From contig NZ_QPKJ02000005.1 in the NCBI RefSeq assembly GCF_003344625.1, positions 372,001 to 436,000 of the forward strand: a DNA stretch of 64,000 bases, in the 5' to 3' direction. Shown piece after piece: positions 38,181 to 46,262 of the stretch. The translations under genes were made by a program, and so were the position numbers. The notes beneath the pieces are model-generated. The model saw nothing but the letters and a program-made list of their open reading frames with translations, made no database searches and was not told the DNA's origin. Origin of the DNA: Solirubrobacter deserti. GTDB taxonomy: Bacteria > Actinomycetota > Thermoleophilia > Solirubrobacterales > Solirubrobacteraceae. Positions within the stretch are counted from its first letter, which is position 1. Each line of letters opens with the position of its first letter.

Positions 38181-39968
38181 GTGGCCCCCACGGAGCTCCA
38201 ATCCACCCAGGTCGACCTGGCCGGTCTGATGACCGTGCTGGGCGGCCATCTCTACTCGACGCCCGCGGTCGCCGTCCGCGAGCTGGTGCAGAACGCGCAC
38301 GACTCGATCACGCGCCGCAGGCTGGAGGACGACGGCTTCACCGGCGGACGCATCGACGTCACGTCGGACCCGGCGAGCGGCACGCTGACCGTCCGCGACG
38401 ACGGCGCGGGCATGACCCGCGAGGAGATCGATCGCTTCCTGGCGACGGTCGGCGTCGGCTACACGCGCGGGCTGCGTGAGCGGTCCGACGAGCTGATCGG
38501 CCAGTTCGGCCTCGGCTTCCTGTCCGCGTTCATCGTCGGCGAGCGCACGGTCGTGCGGACCGCGTCCTACCAGGCGCCGGACAGCGCGTACGAGTACACG
38601 AGCACCACCGGCGAGCGCTACAGCGTCGAGCCGTGCGCGCCGCGCGAGGTGGGCACGGAGGTCGAGCTCACGCTCGGCGCCGACCATCGCGAGCTGGCCG
38701 ACCGGGCGGTGCTCGCCGGCGTCGTGGGCCGCTACTGCGCGCTGCTCGGGCTGCCGGTGTTCGTCAACGGCGAGCAGGTGAACGCCGATGCGCCGCCGTG
38801 GCGCGCGGCGTCCGAGGACGTCGTCGTCCATCCCATCCAGGCGCGCAAGCAGGCGCTCGCGTTCGCCGAGCGGATGGACCCGTCGTTCCGGCCGCTGTGC
38901 ACGCTGGAGGTCGACGGCGGCGGCGTGCGCGGGCTCCTGTGGATCCAGGACGTGCTCACCTACGGCTCCTGGGACAACCGCCGGCTCGCGGTCTACGTGC
39001 GCGGGATGCTGCTCGACGACGACGCCCGCGACCTGCTGCCGCGCTGGGCCGGCTTCGTCTCCGGCGCGGTCGAGTCGGACGTGCTGACGCCCACCGCCAG
39101 CCGCGAGGACCTGCAACGCGACGACGCGTGGGAAGCGGCGCGGACCGCGCTGCACGAGGCGCTGGTCGCCGGGCTGGCCAAGGTCGCAGCCGAGCAGCCG
39201 GAGGCGTGGGCGCGCGTGCTCACCCGCCACAACGAGGGCCTGCTCGGCGCGGCGCTGGCCGACGAGCAGCTCGAGGCGCTGCTCGCCGACCAGCTGAAGG
39301 TGCCGACCAGCGAAGGCGACATGACGGTGCGCGAGCTCGTCGACGGTGGCGACGGCCGCGCGCACGTCGGGCTCGGCACGGGCGGGTTCGAGGAGATGCG
39401 CTTCCGCGCGCTCAAACGGCCGATCGCGACCGGGACGCGCTACGCGGTCGTCCCGTTCGTGCGCCAGTGGTGCGGTGCGCGGGGGATCGACGTCGTCGAG
39501 CTCGGCACCTCCAGCGGCGACCGGGCGCTGTTCGAGCGGGTGCAGCTGGAGGAGGCGGCGTGGCTCGCCGAGCAGTTGACGCGCGAGCGGCAGGAGCTCG
39601 TGCCGGCGCGCTTCGAGCCGGCCGAGATGCCGTTCGTGCTCGTCCCCGACCGCGAGGCGGAGCTCAAAGCCCGGCTGGAGGCGGACGAGGCGCGCGAGCG
39701 GATCGCCTCGGCCGCGTTGCACCTCGCGCGCGAGCACACGGCGACGATCGACGGCACGTACGACGCGCGGCTGTACGTGAACGTGGACTCGCCCGTGATC
39801 GCCGCGCTGCTGGAGGCCCACCGGGCCGGCCAGGACGTCGAGGTGGCGCTGGACCTGGTGCGCGCCGTGCTCGCGCTGATGGCGGCGGGCGAGCGGGAGA
39901 CGCGGGCCGAGGTGGATCTGCTGGGAGCGTTGAGCGGTGTCGGCGAAGCGGTGCGGAGGCTCTTGTGA
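38181..39968 (+). CDS. HSP90 family protein (HtpG-like)
   Basis: ATP-dependent chaperone homologue, 595 aa, starting at GTG 38181. The GHKL ATPase site is intact: VRELVQNAHDSI (Glu34, Asn38), RDDGAGMT, and the lid FGLGFLSAFIVGER. The middle domain has FVNGEQVN and RGLLWIQDVLTYGSWDNRRLAVYVRGMLLDD, and ends in a helical C-terminal region. It differs from E. coli HtpG in many positions and forms the divergent bacterial group often annotated simply as HSP90 family protein. The C-terminus (VRRLL) has no EEVD motif. Its stop overlaps the TPR-like gene as GTGA. Confidence 0.92.
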   Translation: MAPTELQSTQVDLAGLMTVLGGHLYSTPAVAVRELVQNAHDSITRRRLEDDGFTGGRIDVTSDPASGTLTVRDDGAGMTREEIDRFLATVGVGYTRGLRERSDELIGQFGLGFLSAFIVGERTVVRTASYQAPDSAYEYTSTTGERYSVEPCAPREVGTEVELTLGADHRELADRAVLAGVVGRYCALLGLPVFVNGEQVNADAPPWRAASEDVVVHPIQARKQALAFAERMDPSFRPLCTLEVDGGGVRGLLWIQDVLTYGSWDNRRLAVYVRGMLLDDDARDLLPRWAGFVSGAVESDVLTPTASREDLQRDDAWEAARTALHEALVAGLAKVAAEQPEAWARVLTRHNEGLLGAALADEQLEALLADQLKVPTSEGDMTVRELVDGGDGRAHVGLGTGGFEEMRFRALKRPIATGTRYAVVPFVRQWCGARGIDVVELGTSSGDRALFERVQLEEAAWLAEQLTRERQELVPARFEPAEMPFVLVPDREAELKARLEADEARERIASAALHLAREHTATIDGTYDARLYVNVDSPVIAALLEAHRAGQDVEVALDLVRAVLALMAAGERETRAEVDLLGALSGVGEAVRRLL

Positions 39969-42211
39969 ACATCTGGTCGTGGGTGCATGACGTCGAGCGC
40001 GAGCTGCGTGAGAGCGGCAACGAGCGGCTCGCGGAGCTGATCGACCGGCTGCCGGACGCGGCGCTCGACGACCAGAACGCCGAGGTCGAGGCGATCGTCC
40101 CCGAGGCGCTCGCCCTCGCGCGCTCGGCCGAGCTGCCGTGGGTGGAGATCTTCATTCGCCACTGGCACCTGCAAGCCACCGGCGACGGGTTCGAGAAGGT
40201 GCCGTACGCGGTCGAGACGCTCGAGTTCAGCCACCGCGAGGAGCACCGCGCGTGCCCGCAGTCCGTGTGCACCGTCCAGGACCTCGCGCACGCCTACAGC
40301 GGCGCGGACGGCCCGGGCTACGCCGAGGAGCGGCTCGCGGTCGTCGAGGAGGCGCTGGAGCGCATCGACCCGTCGTGGGACTGCTTTCACTGCATGGTCG
40401 TGGAGAAGGTCAACGCGCTGTCGGATCTGGAGCGATACGAGGAGGCGCTGGAGGTCGCGCGTGAAGGGAGGGCTCGGGCGGCGGCCGCGGGCCGCGATTA
40501 CGGCAACGCCGAGGACGACGTGACCACGCCGCTGCTGCGGTTGCGCCGCTTCCAGGAGGCGCTGGAGTCGGCGGCGCCGCGCCGCGACGAGCGCGACGAC
40601 ACGTTCGCACGCTGGCGGCAGATGGCGCGGACGGAGGCGCTGATCGGGCTCGGCCGGATCGACGACGCGCTCGCCGAGCTGGCCGATCCGGAGCCGGTGC
40701 TGCGCGAGCCGCGTTACCACCTCGGGTGGGCCCAGGACGTCGAGCGGCTCGTCCGGCGCGGGCGACTGACCAACGACTGGCGGCTCGGCGGGCTGCTGGA
40801 GCGGATGGTGGCAGCGCAGGTCGAGCGCGGTCGCGCGTGGGACGGCGTCCAGCTCGCGGCCATCCACGGGCGGCTGGCACTGTGGCGCGGGGCGACCGTC
40901 ACGGCGCGGAAAGCGCTGGACGATATGCGCGCCCTGGCCGCGCGCCTGCGGTCCCCGGAGCGGGCCCACGCGTTCGTGCGCGCGCTGGAGGCCGGGCTGG
41001 AGCGCATGCGGGAGCGCGAGCCCGTGCTGCCCGAGTCGGCCGAGGCGTTTCTCGACGCGTGGCGCGCGGAGGAGCGCAGCGACCCGGAGCTCGACCTCGA
41101 GCGGCTGCACGCGGCGCGCCGGCGCTGGCCGGACGAGCTGCAGGTGGCCTGGGGGCTGCACTCGGCACTGGAGGCCGTGGGCCGGGAGGAGGACTCGCTC
41201 ACGGTGCTGCGCGAGTTCGCGGACGCGCACGTGGAGGACGCCGACGCGCAGGCGATGCTCGCCCACACGCTGATCGACGCGGGCATGGTCGGCGAGGAGG
41301 TCGAGCGGCTCGCGGAGCGCCTGCGACCGCTGGACGAGCTGCACGCGGTGTGGCTGGAGGCGCGCGCGGCGTACCGGGAAGGTGAGATGGAGCGGGCGCG
41401 CGAGCGCGCGGAATGGATCGTGGAGCGCGATCAGGAGGCGCTCAACGCGCGCCGGATCGCCGCGCTGGCGTGCGAGCACCTGAAGGACTTCGAGGCGGCG
41501 CTCGTGCACTGCAACGGCGTCCTCGGGCACGCCGGCGAGGACCGCCTGGCGAGCGCCCACTGGGATCGGCTCGTCCCGGCGACCATCGTCGGCGACTGGG
41601 AGGCCGTGCGCGCCTCCGCCGCCGCGCTCGAGATCGACGTGCCCGGCGACTCGGGGCCGATCGACGTCGACGCCGGCCTGATCCGCCTGCGGTTCGCGGC
41701 CGACGACTTCGTGATCGCGCTTCGCACCGGGCCCGTGAGCGCGCGGGTGCTCAACGTCGGCCTGCGCGACGAGCCCCAGCACGCGGGCGATCTCGTCGTC
41801 TTCGACGCCGAGCCGGTCGGCACGGCCGCCGAAGGCGAGCTCATCACGTTCCCGGTCGTCCACGTGGTCGCCGAGGGCCCGCGCCGCGCGTACCCGTTCG
41901 ACGGCGTCGACCCGGGCGACGACGCCTGGAACGCCTTCGTCGACACGCTCCGCGAGGAGGGCTGGGTGATCGACGTCCGCTACCGCGAGCCCGAGTACCA
42001 GCTCGAGGTCGACGGCGAGCAGCGTCCGGGCATCTACGGCCACCTCGCGGTGCCCGACGACGTCGACGACGCCGCCGCCCACGCGCGGCTCGGCGAGCTC
42101 ACGGCCGAGTGGGAAGGCCCGTTCACCTGGCTCCCGCTGGCCGAGGCGGCGGGTGACGACTCCGCGTCGGCACAGCAACGCGAGCACGCCGAGGCGCTGG
42201 CGCTGTACTGA
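39965..42211 (+). CDS. large TPR-like helical repeat protein coupled to HSP90
   Basis: A 748-residue soluble protein starting at GTG 39965. Residues about 1-570 are helical repeats of TPR type (ALSDLERYEEALEVAREGRARAAA; RFQEALESAAPRR; LIGLGRIDDALAEL; AEWIVERDQEALNARRIAALACEHLKDFEAALVHCNGVL). The last 180 residues form a separate alpha-beta domain (LIRLRFAADDFVIALRTGPVSARVLNVGLRDEPQHAG...) that is not recognised. The 4-bp overlap with the HSP90 homologue suggests equimolar synthesis and a client or co-chaperone role, as TPR proteins serve eukaryotic HSP90. That role is inferred. Confidence 0.83.
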   Translation: MNIWSWVHDVERELRESGNERLAELIDRLPDAALDDQNAEVEAIVPEALALARSAELPWVEIFIRHWHLQATGDGFEKVPYAVETLEFSHREEHRACPQSVCTVQDLAHAYSGADGPGYAEERLAVVEEALERIDPSWDCFHCMVVEKVNALSDLERYEEALEVAREGRARAAAAGRDYGNAEDDVTTPLLRLRRFQEALESAAPRRDERDDTFARWRQMARTEALIGLGRIDDALAELADPEPVLREPRYHLGWAQDVERLVRRGRLTNDWRLGGLLERMVAAQVERGRAWDGVQLAAIHGRLALWRGATVTARKALDDMRALAARLRSPERAHAFVRALEAGLERMREREPVLPESAEAFLDAWRAEERSDPELDLERLHAARRRWPDELQVAWGLHSALEAVGREEDSLTVLREFADAHVEDADAQAMLAHTLIDAGMVGEEVERLAERLRPLDELHAVWLEARAAYREGEMERARERAEWIVERDQEALNARRIAALACEHLKDFEAALVHCNGVLGHAGEDRLASAHWDRLVPATIVGDWEAVRASAAALEIDVPGDSGPIDVDAGLIRLRFAADDFVIALRTGPVSARVLNVGLRDEPQHAGDLVVFDAEPVGTAAEGELITFPVVHVVAEGPRRAYPFDGVDPGDDAWNAFVDTLREEGWVIDVRYREPEYQLEVDGEQRPGIYGHLAVPDDVDDAAAHARLGELTAEWEGPFTWLPLAEAAGDDSASAQQREHAEALALY

Positions 42212-42219
42212 GAACGTTC

Positions 42220-42258
42220 GTGGAGGGTTTTGCACCGCAGCGGTGCGAAACCCTCCAC
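42220..42258. terminator. long bidirectional terminator hairpin
   Basis: An 18-bp stem with a single T.G wobble and 3-nt loop (CAG) lies between the convergent TPR-like and sigma genes: arms 42220-42237 and 42241-42258, both starting or ending in GTGGAGGG/CCCTCCAC. Both arms carry A/T runs next to GC blocks, so it can work on both strands. Confidence 0.8.
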
Positions 42259-42298
42259 GCGCCGCGAAGAGGCGGCGGGCGGCGACGCGTGGGCGGCG

Positions 42299-43897
42299 CT
42301 ACTCGTCTTCGCCGGCGGCCGGCGAGGCGGCGGCGGGCGCGTCCTGCGTCGCCGGCGGCGTGGCGGCCGGCGCTTCGATCTGGACCTCGGGCGTCGGCGT
42401 CGGGGCCGGCGGGGCCTCCGGGGCCGCGACCTGCTCGGGCGTCTCGACGGGGGACGGCGCGGGCTGCGGCGTCGACTGCGGCGGCTCGGCGGCGAAGGCC
42501 GGGCCGGTCGGCGCGGGCGTCGTGGTCGGCTGCGGCGTGGACGGCGAGATCGTGCCGGAGCCGGGCTCGGCGGTGCCCTGCGTGTCGGTCGGCAGCGCGG
42601 TGGTGTCGCCGTCGCGGCCCTCGACGGGGGCGGGAGCCGTGGGCGTCGCGGTGCCGGTCGCGGCCGGCGTGGCGCCCGCGGCGGGCGTGGCCGAGGCGGT
42701 CGCGGTGGCCGTGGCGGTCGCCTTCGGCTTGGCCTCCTCCGGCTTGCCGGCGGTGTCGGCGGGCGCGATCTTGCGCTCGGCGCTGGCCGTGATCGGCTGC
42801 GGAACGGAGGCGACGGGCACCGGAGCGGTGGTCGGCGCGGCAGCGACCGCGGCGGGATCCTTCTTGGCCTCGACCTTCGCGACGGCCGCCTTCTCGGGGC
42901 CGCCCTTGGTGGTCGCGTGCTGAACCTCGACAGCGCCGGCGGTCACGATCGCGGCGGCCGCCAGGCCGGCGCCGACCTTGGAGGCGACCGTGCCGAAGCC
43001 GACCTGCAGCGCGGCGCCCGCGCTGGCCGAGCCGGCGGCCGCGGCGCCCGTGGTGGAGGCGGCGGCGCCCGCACCGATGTGCGTGACGAGCAGCTTCTTG
43101 AAGATCAGCAGCGGGCCGAGCGGGAACAGGGCGGCGAGCGCCTTGTTGTTGTTGCGCAGGTACTTGCGGAAGTCGGTGCAGCGCTCGCAGGTGCGCAGGT
43201 GGCGGCGGACCGGCGCGGTCGTGCGCTTGAGGCCCTCGGCGACCTCTCCGAGCTCGATGCGCACCTCCTCGCACGAGAGCAGCCGCGCCTCGGCGGCCTC
43301 CGCCAGCGACACGCGGGCGCGCACGAGCAGCGACTTGACCGACGGGACCGTCGTCTCCATCGCCTCGGCGATCTGCTCGTAGGACAGCGCGTCGATCTCG
43401 CGCAGCAGCAACGCCGTGCGCTGGGTCTCCGGCAGATCCTGCACGTCCGCGATCAGGAGCCGGAACTCCTCGCGCTTGTGCACCTTGTCGGCGGTGGTGA
43501 GGCCGCCTTCGGACAGGTGCACGTCCATCGAGTCCATGCCCACCGCCTGCGTGCGGCGCAGGTGGTTCAGGGAGCGGTTGCGCGCGATCCGGTACAGCCA
43601 CGGCCGCACGTTGATCTCGCGCTCGTCGGCCAGCATCGCGTTGAACGCGGCCGCGAAGACCTCCTGCAGCACATCCTCGGCGTCCTCCCGGGATGAGAGC
43701 ATGTGCCGGCAGAACGCGAGCAGCCGCGACTGGTAGCGAGCGACGAGCGCCTCGAACGCGCCGTGGTTGCCACGGCGGATCAGGGCGACCAGGCGCTCAT
43801 CCGACTGCAGGCGCAGCAGCGGCGAGCGGCCGTGAAGGCCGGAGTGCTGTAGAGCGGATGCTTCCAAACGAGTACTGAGCGGCAGGACCTTGCCCAC
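42299..43897 (-). CDS. sigma-70 family factor fused to zinc-binding anti-sigma-like domain and membrane tail
   Basis: A 532-residue protein; GTG 43897 has a GAGGGTT ribosome site. Sigma region 2 lies at about residues 30-110 (FEALVARYQSRLLAFCRHML, DAEDVLQEVFAAAF, RPWLYRIARNRSLNHLRR). Region 4 is at about 150-205 (LPETQRTALLLREIDALSYEQIAEAMETTVPSVKSLL). Next is a ZAS-like zinc motif (CEEVRIELGE...VRRHLRTCERC, H-x3-C-x2-C), a hydrophobic stretch (about 255-310) that may span the membrane, and a Pro/Thr/Ala-rich tail of about 200 residues ending SPAAGEDE. It may be a membrane-held, self-inhibited sigma factor. The fusion is seen; its topology is inferred. Confidence 0.85.
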   Translation of the reverse strand: MGKVLPLSTRLEASALQHSGLHGRSPLLRLQSDERLVALIRRGNHGAFEALVARYQSRLLAFCRHMLSSREDAEDVLQEVFAAAFNAMLADEREINVRPWLYRIARNRSLNHLRRTQAVGMDSMDVHLSEGGLTTADKVHKREEFRLLIADVQDLPETQRTALLLREIDALSYEQIAEAMETTVPSVKSLLVRARVSLAEAAEARLLSCEEVRIELGEVAEGLKRTTAPVRRHLRTCERCTDFRKYLRNNNKALAALFPLGPLLIFKKLLVTHIGAGAAASTTGAAAAGSASAGAALQVGFGTVASKVGAGLAAAAIVTAGAVEVQHATTKGGPEKAAVAKVEAKKDPAAVAAAPTTAPVPVASVPQPITASAERKIAPADTAGKPEEAKPKATATATATASATPAAGATPAATGTATPTAPAPVEGRDGDTTALPTDTQGTAEPGSGTISPSTPQPTTTPAPTGPAFAAEPPQSTPQPAPSPVETPEQVAAPEAPPAPTPTPEVQIEAPAATPPATQDAPAAASPAAGEDE

Positions 43898-44054
43898 GTG
43901 CAAACCCTCGGCGCGTGGGGAAGTTGCGGCGTTGCTCCACTCAGCGTAGCGACGACACCCGCGAGTTCCCGAGGGGTCGGCGCCTTCGGGGCCGCTGCGC
44001 AGAACTCGCCCGCGCATCGCCCTCTGGGCGATACGCCCTCTAGGATTCCCGCCG

Positions 44055-44139
44055 GCCCGGGTGGCGGAATTGGTCAGACGCGGTCGGCTTAAACCCGATT
44101 GTTCTATGGAGCGTGTGGGTTCGAGTCCCACCCCGGGCA
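44055..44139 (+). tRNA. tRNA-Leu (anticodon TAA)
   Basis: An 85-nt class II tRNA. The 7-bp acceptor GCCCGGG/CCCGGGC has A73, and the anticodon loop CTTAAAC gives anticodon TAA. A long variable arm and T arm GTGGG-TTCGAGT-CCCAC complete it. CCA is not encoded. A TAGGAT hexamer (44041-44046) 8 nt upstream is a likely -10. Reads UUA (and UUG), the rarest Leu codons in this GC-rich genome. Confidence 0.95.
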
Positions 44140-44140
44140 C

Positions 44141-44404
44141 TTGGCAGACATCGCCGTCCGTGTTCAGCCGCGCGCCAAGCGCGACGAGGTCGTGGGCGAG
44201 CGCGCCGGCGCGATCGTCATCCGCCTCACCGCGCCGCCCGTGGACGGCAAGGCCAACGCGGCGCTGTGCGCGTTCATCGCCAAGGCGGCGGGCGTACCGC
44301 CCTCGCACGTGGACGTCGTGCGCGGGCAGACCGCGCGGGACAAGGTCATCCGGGTGGAAGGCATGCCCGAGGACGCCCTGCGCACCGCGCTGCTCAGGGA
44401 CTGA
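44141..44404 (+). CDS. DUF167 (YggU) family protein
   Basis: An 87-residue conserved protein of unknown role. Family features are DIAVRVQPRAKRDEVVGE, VIRLTAPPVDGKANAALCAFIAKAAGV and VDVVRGQTARDKVIRVEG. No ATG or GTG precedes this conserved N-terminus except inside the tRNA, so TTG 44141, one base after the tRNA 3' end, is the start. The mRNA may be made by tRNA 3' processing and be leaderless, or be read from the tRNA-mRNA precursor. Confidence 0.88.
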   Translation: MADIAVRVQPRAKRDEVVGERAGAIVIRLTAPPVDGKANAALCAFIAKAAGVPPSHVDVVRGQTARDKVIRVEGMPEDALRTALLRD

Positions 44405-44426
44405 CGCTGGTTCGTACGCGGACAGA

Positions 44427-44456
44427 GCGGCAACGCGCCTTGCAGCGCGCTGCCGC
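44427..44456. terminator. hairpin between convergent DUF167 and HxlR genes
   Basis: 12-nt arms GCGGCAACGCGC and GCGCGCTGCCGC pair with one A.C mismatch around a 6-nt loop. There is no T-run, so it may need Rho or work only as a stabiliser. Confidence 0.5.
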
Positions 44457-44471
44457 CGGTCAGCGTGCGGA

Positions 44472-45161
44472 CTAGGCCGCGGCGGAAGCGGCTGCTGCGC
44501 CCTTGCGCAGGAAGCCGTCGAGGACCGCGCCGGCGAGGCCGTCGCGGCCGGAGATCTGCAGGGACTCGGTGGAGCCTTCCGGCCCGAGCGCGCGCACCCA
44601 CGCGGCGACCGACCCGCGCACGGAGGCCGTCGGGGTCGCCCCGCCGACCTCGGACACCTCGACGCGGCCGCCCGCGAGCGTGACGAGGTACTGCCGCTCC
44701 GGATGGTCGGCGTCGGCCTCCACGATCAGCTCGATCGTTCCCTCCAGGCCGGCCGGTGGCTGCAGCAGCCCCGGGGCCAGGCGGAAGATCGCGCCGACGT
44801 TGACGTCCTCCCCGGGACGCGGAGCGCTCCAGGTCCAGTCGTAGCCCCAGCGCGCGAGCGCGCCCAGCACGGGGATCAACTCGCGTGAGCGCTCCGTCAG
44901 CTCGTAGTCGACGCGCGGCGGTACCTCGCGGTAGCGCTGACGCGTGAGCAGGCCGTCGGCGACCATGCGATTCAATCTCGAACGCAGCTGCTCGGTGGAG
45001 ATCCCGGGCAGCACGCGTTGGAGCTCGACGAACCGGCGCGGACCGGCGGCGAGATCACGGATGATGAGCAGCGTCCACTTGTCACCTACGAGGTCCAGGG
45101 CGCGTGCGTCCGGAGACCATTGATCGTAGGGGTGACGTTTGGGCGGTGGGACAGGTGGTAT
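44472..45161 (-). CDS. HxlR family winged-helix regulator, probable ATA start
   Basis: A 229-residue regulator. The HxlR core begins HPYDQWSPDARALDLVGDKW, then TLLIIRDLAAGPRRFVELQ, LPGISTEQLRSRLNRMVADGL and RVDYELTERSRELIPVL. A C-terminal SCP2-like domain (IELIVEADADHPERQYLVTLAGG) makes it longer than simple HxlR proteins. No ATG, GTG or TTG lies between the upstream stop and this domain. ATA at 45161-45159 stands exactly 6 nt after GGGAGG (45173-45168) and is the best start. A GTG at 45014 would delete the DNA-binding helices. The ligand is unknown. Confidence 0.82.
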   Translation of the reverse strand: MPPVPPPKRHPYDQWSPDARALDLVGDKWTLLIIRDLAAGPRRFVELQRVLPGISTEQLRSRLNRMVADGLLTRQRYREVPPRVDYELTERSRELIPVLGALARWGYDWTWSAPRPGEDVNVGAIFRLAPGLLQPPAGLEGTIELIVEADADHPERQYLVTLAGGRVEVSEVGGATPTASVRGSVAAWVRALGPEGSTESLQISGRDGLAGAVLDGFLRKGAAAASAAA

Positions 45162-45361
45162 GAGAGGCCTCCCTGATGCGGCCTTAGAGTGCGCGCAGAA
45201 TACCTGCTTTTACGACGGAAGGTTGCTGGTATCGACAATTACGGCCGATGACAAGGAAGTGATCACGAGCGCAAGTTCCCGTCTCTTCCGACGTTGTATG
45301 GCTGCGACGGGGGCAACTGCTCTCGCGTCTGGGGAACGACACGAGATCGAGGATGCACGGA

Positions 45362-46012
45362 ATGGGTGAGGTCATACGGCTGGAGGATCGCCGCGCGCGA
45401 CGCCGGCCGGAGACACCTGGGGAAGCCGTTAGGGCGGAGTTCCTCTACGACCTCGCGTCGCCGTTCACGTATTTAGCGGCGGAGCGGGTCGATCGAGCGT
45501 TTGATGAGGTGACATGGACGCCGGCGTGCTCACGCACGCTGCGATGCGCCTCCATGCCCGCGGACTTTGGCGACGTCCAGGAGATCGTCGACCACGCGGA
45601 GGAGCGCGCCGCGGCGCTGCGCCTGCCGCTGCAATGGCCCGAGCGCTGGCCGATGGCCGTCCCGGCCGCCATGCGCGTCGCGCACTACGCCGCCCAGCAG
45701 GGGCGCGGTGGCGCGTTCGTGCTCGCGGCGACCCGGCTCGCGTTCGCGGGCGGCTTCGACCTGGACGACCTGGAGATCCTCACCGAGGCGGCCGCCGCCG
45801 CGGGCCTGCGGCTCGACGGCTGCCTGAAGGCCGCGCGCGAGGAGCGTCGTGACGGCGCCATGGAGGCGGCGGCGCGCCGTCTGCTGGGCGCGGGCGCGGA
45901 CCGCCTGCCCGCGCTGTGGGTGGCTCGAGGCGTGTTCTGGGGCGAGGACCGAGTAGGCGACGCGGCGGCGACCGCTCGCCTGCACGCCGCCGCGGCCGAG
46001 CGCTCCGTCTAG
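45362..46012 (+). CDS. DsbA-fold (2-hydroxychromene-2-carboxylate isomerase-like) protein
   Basis: A 216-residue thioredoxin-fold protein. The opening AEFLYDLASPFTYLAAERVDRAF matches the HCCA isomerase/DsbA-like group, where Ser replaces the redox CxxC, and the C-terminal LPALWVARGVFWGEDRV is the usual cis-Pro-to-helix segment. It lacks a signal peptide, so it acts in the cytosol, perhaps on glutathione- or mycothiol-like conjugates. ATG 45362 is preferred over 45353 because GAGG lies 9 nt upstream. Divergent from the HxlR regulator, a common arrangement for regulator and target. Confidence 0.83.
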   Translation: MGEVIRLEDRRARRRPETPGEAVRAEFLYDLASPFTYLAAERVDRAFDEVTWTPACSRTLRCASMPADFGDVQEIVDHAEERAAALRLPLQWPERWPMAVPAAMRVAHYAAQQGRGGAFVLAATRLAFAGGFDLDDLEILTEAAAAAGLRLDGCLKAAREERRDGAMEAAARRLLGAGADRLPALWVARGVFWGEDRVGDAAATARLHAAAAERSV

Positions 46013-46173
46013 GGCGAGACGAGACCTGCGAGGATCAGCGAGTCGAAGGACTCGCGCGGCCGTTCCGTGTTCCCCGGACGGCCGTCCCGCAGGATCGGGT
46101 CCTCGCGATCGGCCTCCGCGAGCAACAGCTCGAGGTCGGCGTCGCTGAAGCTGAGGGTGGGCTCGTCGTTCAT
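46009..46173 (-). CDS. 54-aa hypothetical protein
   Basis: Short acidic ORF with ATG 46173: [20 protein letters not shown], then [15 protein letters not shown] and [21 protein letters not shown] hexamer on the same strand (46188-46183) ends 9 nt before the ATG, as seen at other probable leaderless genes here. It overlaps the convergent gene by 4 bp and is divergent from the ThDP enzyme gene. No homologue is recognised; a small regulatory or interaction peptide is possible. Confidence 0.5.
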   Translation of the reverse strand: MNDEPTLSFSDADLELLLAEADREDPILRDGRPGNTERPRESFDSLILAGLVSP

Positions 46174-46262
46174 CGCTCAGTGACGCTAATCACACGCGGG
46201 CGCGGAGTCAGCCCCGGGGGCGGCGCGACCCCCCGCCCGGGGGGATAGATTCCGCCGCCTCT

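Noticed and set aside
44055..44139. Possible integration site at tRNA-Leu (or at tRNA-fMet)
   Set aside because: No integrase, no repeated tRNA 3' end and no change in base composition were seen nearby.
45139..45369. 76-codon plus-strand frame beginning before the DsbA-fold gene
   Set aside because: It crosses the divergent promoter region and the HxlR ribosome site; composition is not coding-like.
46200..46250. G-rich runs before the ThDP enzyme gene as a G-quadruplex or riboswitch
   Set aside because: The runs are better explained by a GC-rich hairpin in the divergent promoter; no known riboswitch consensus was found.
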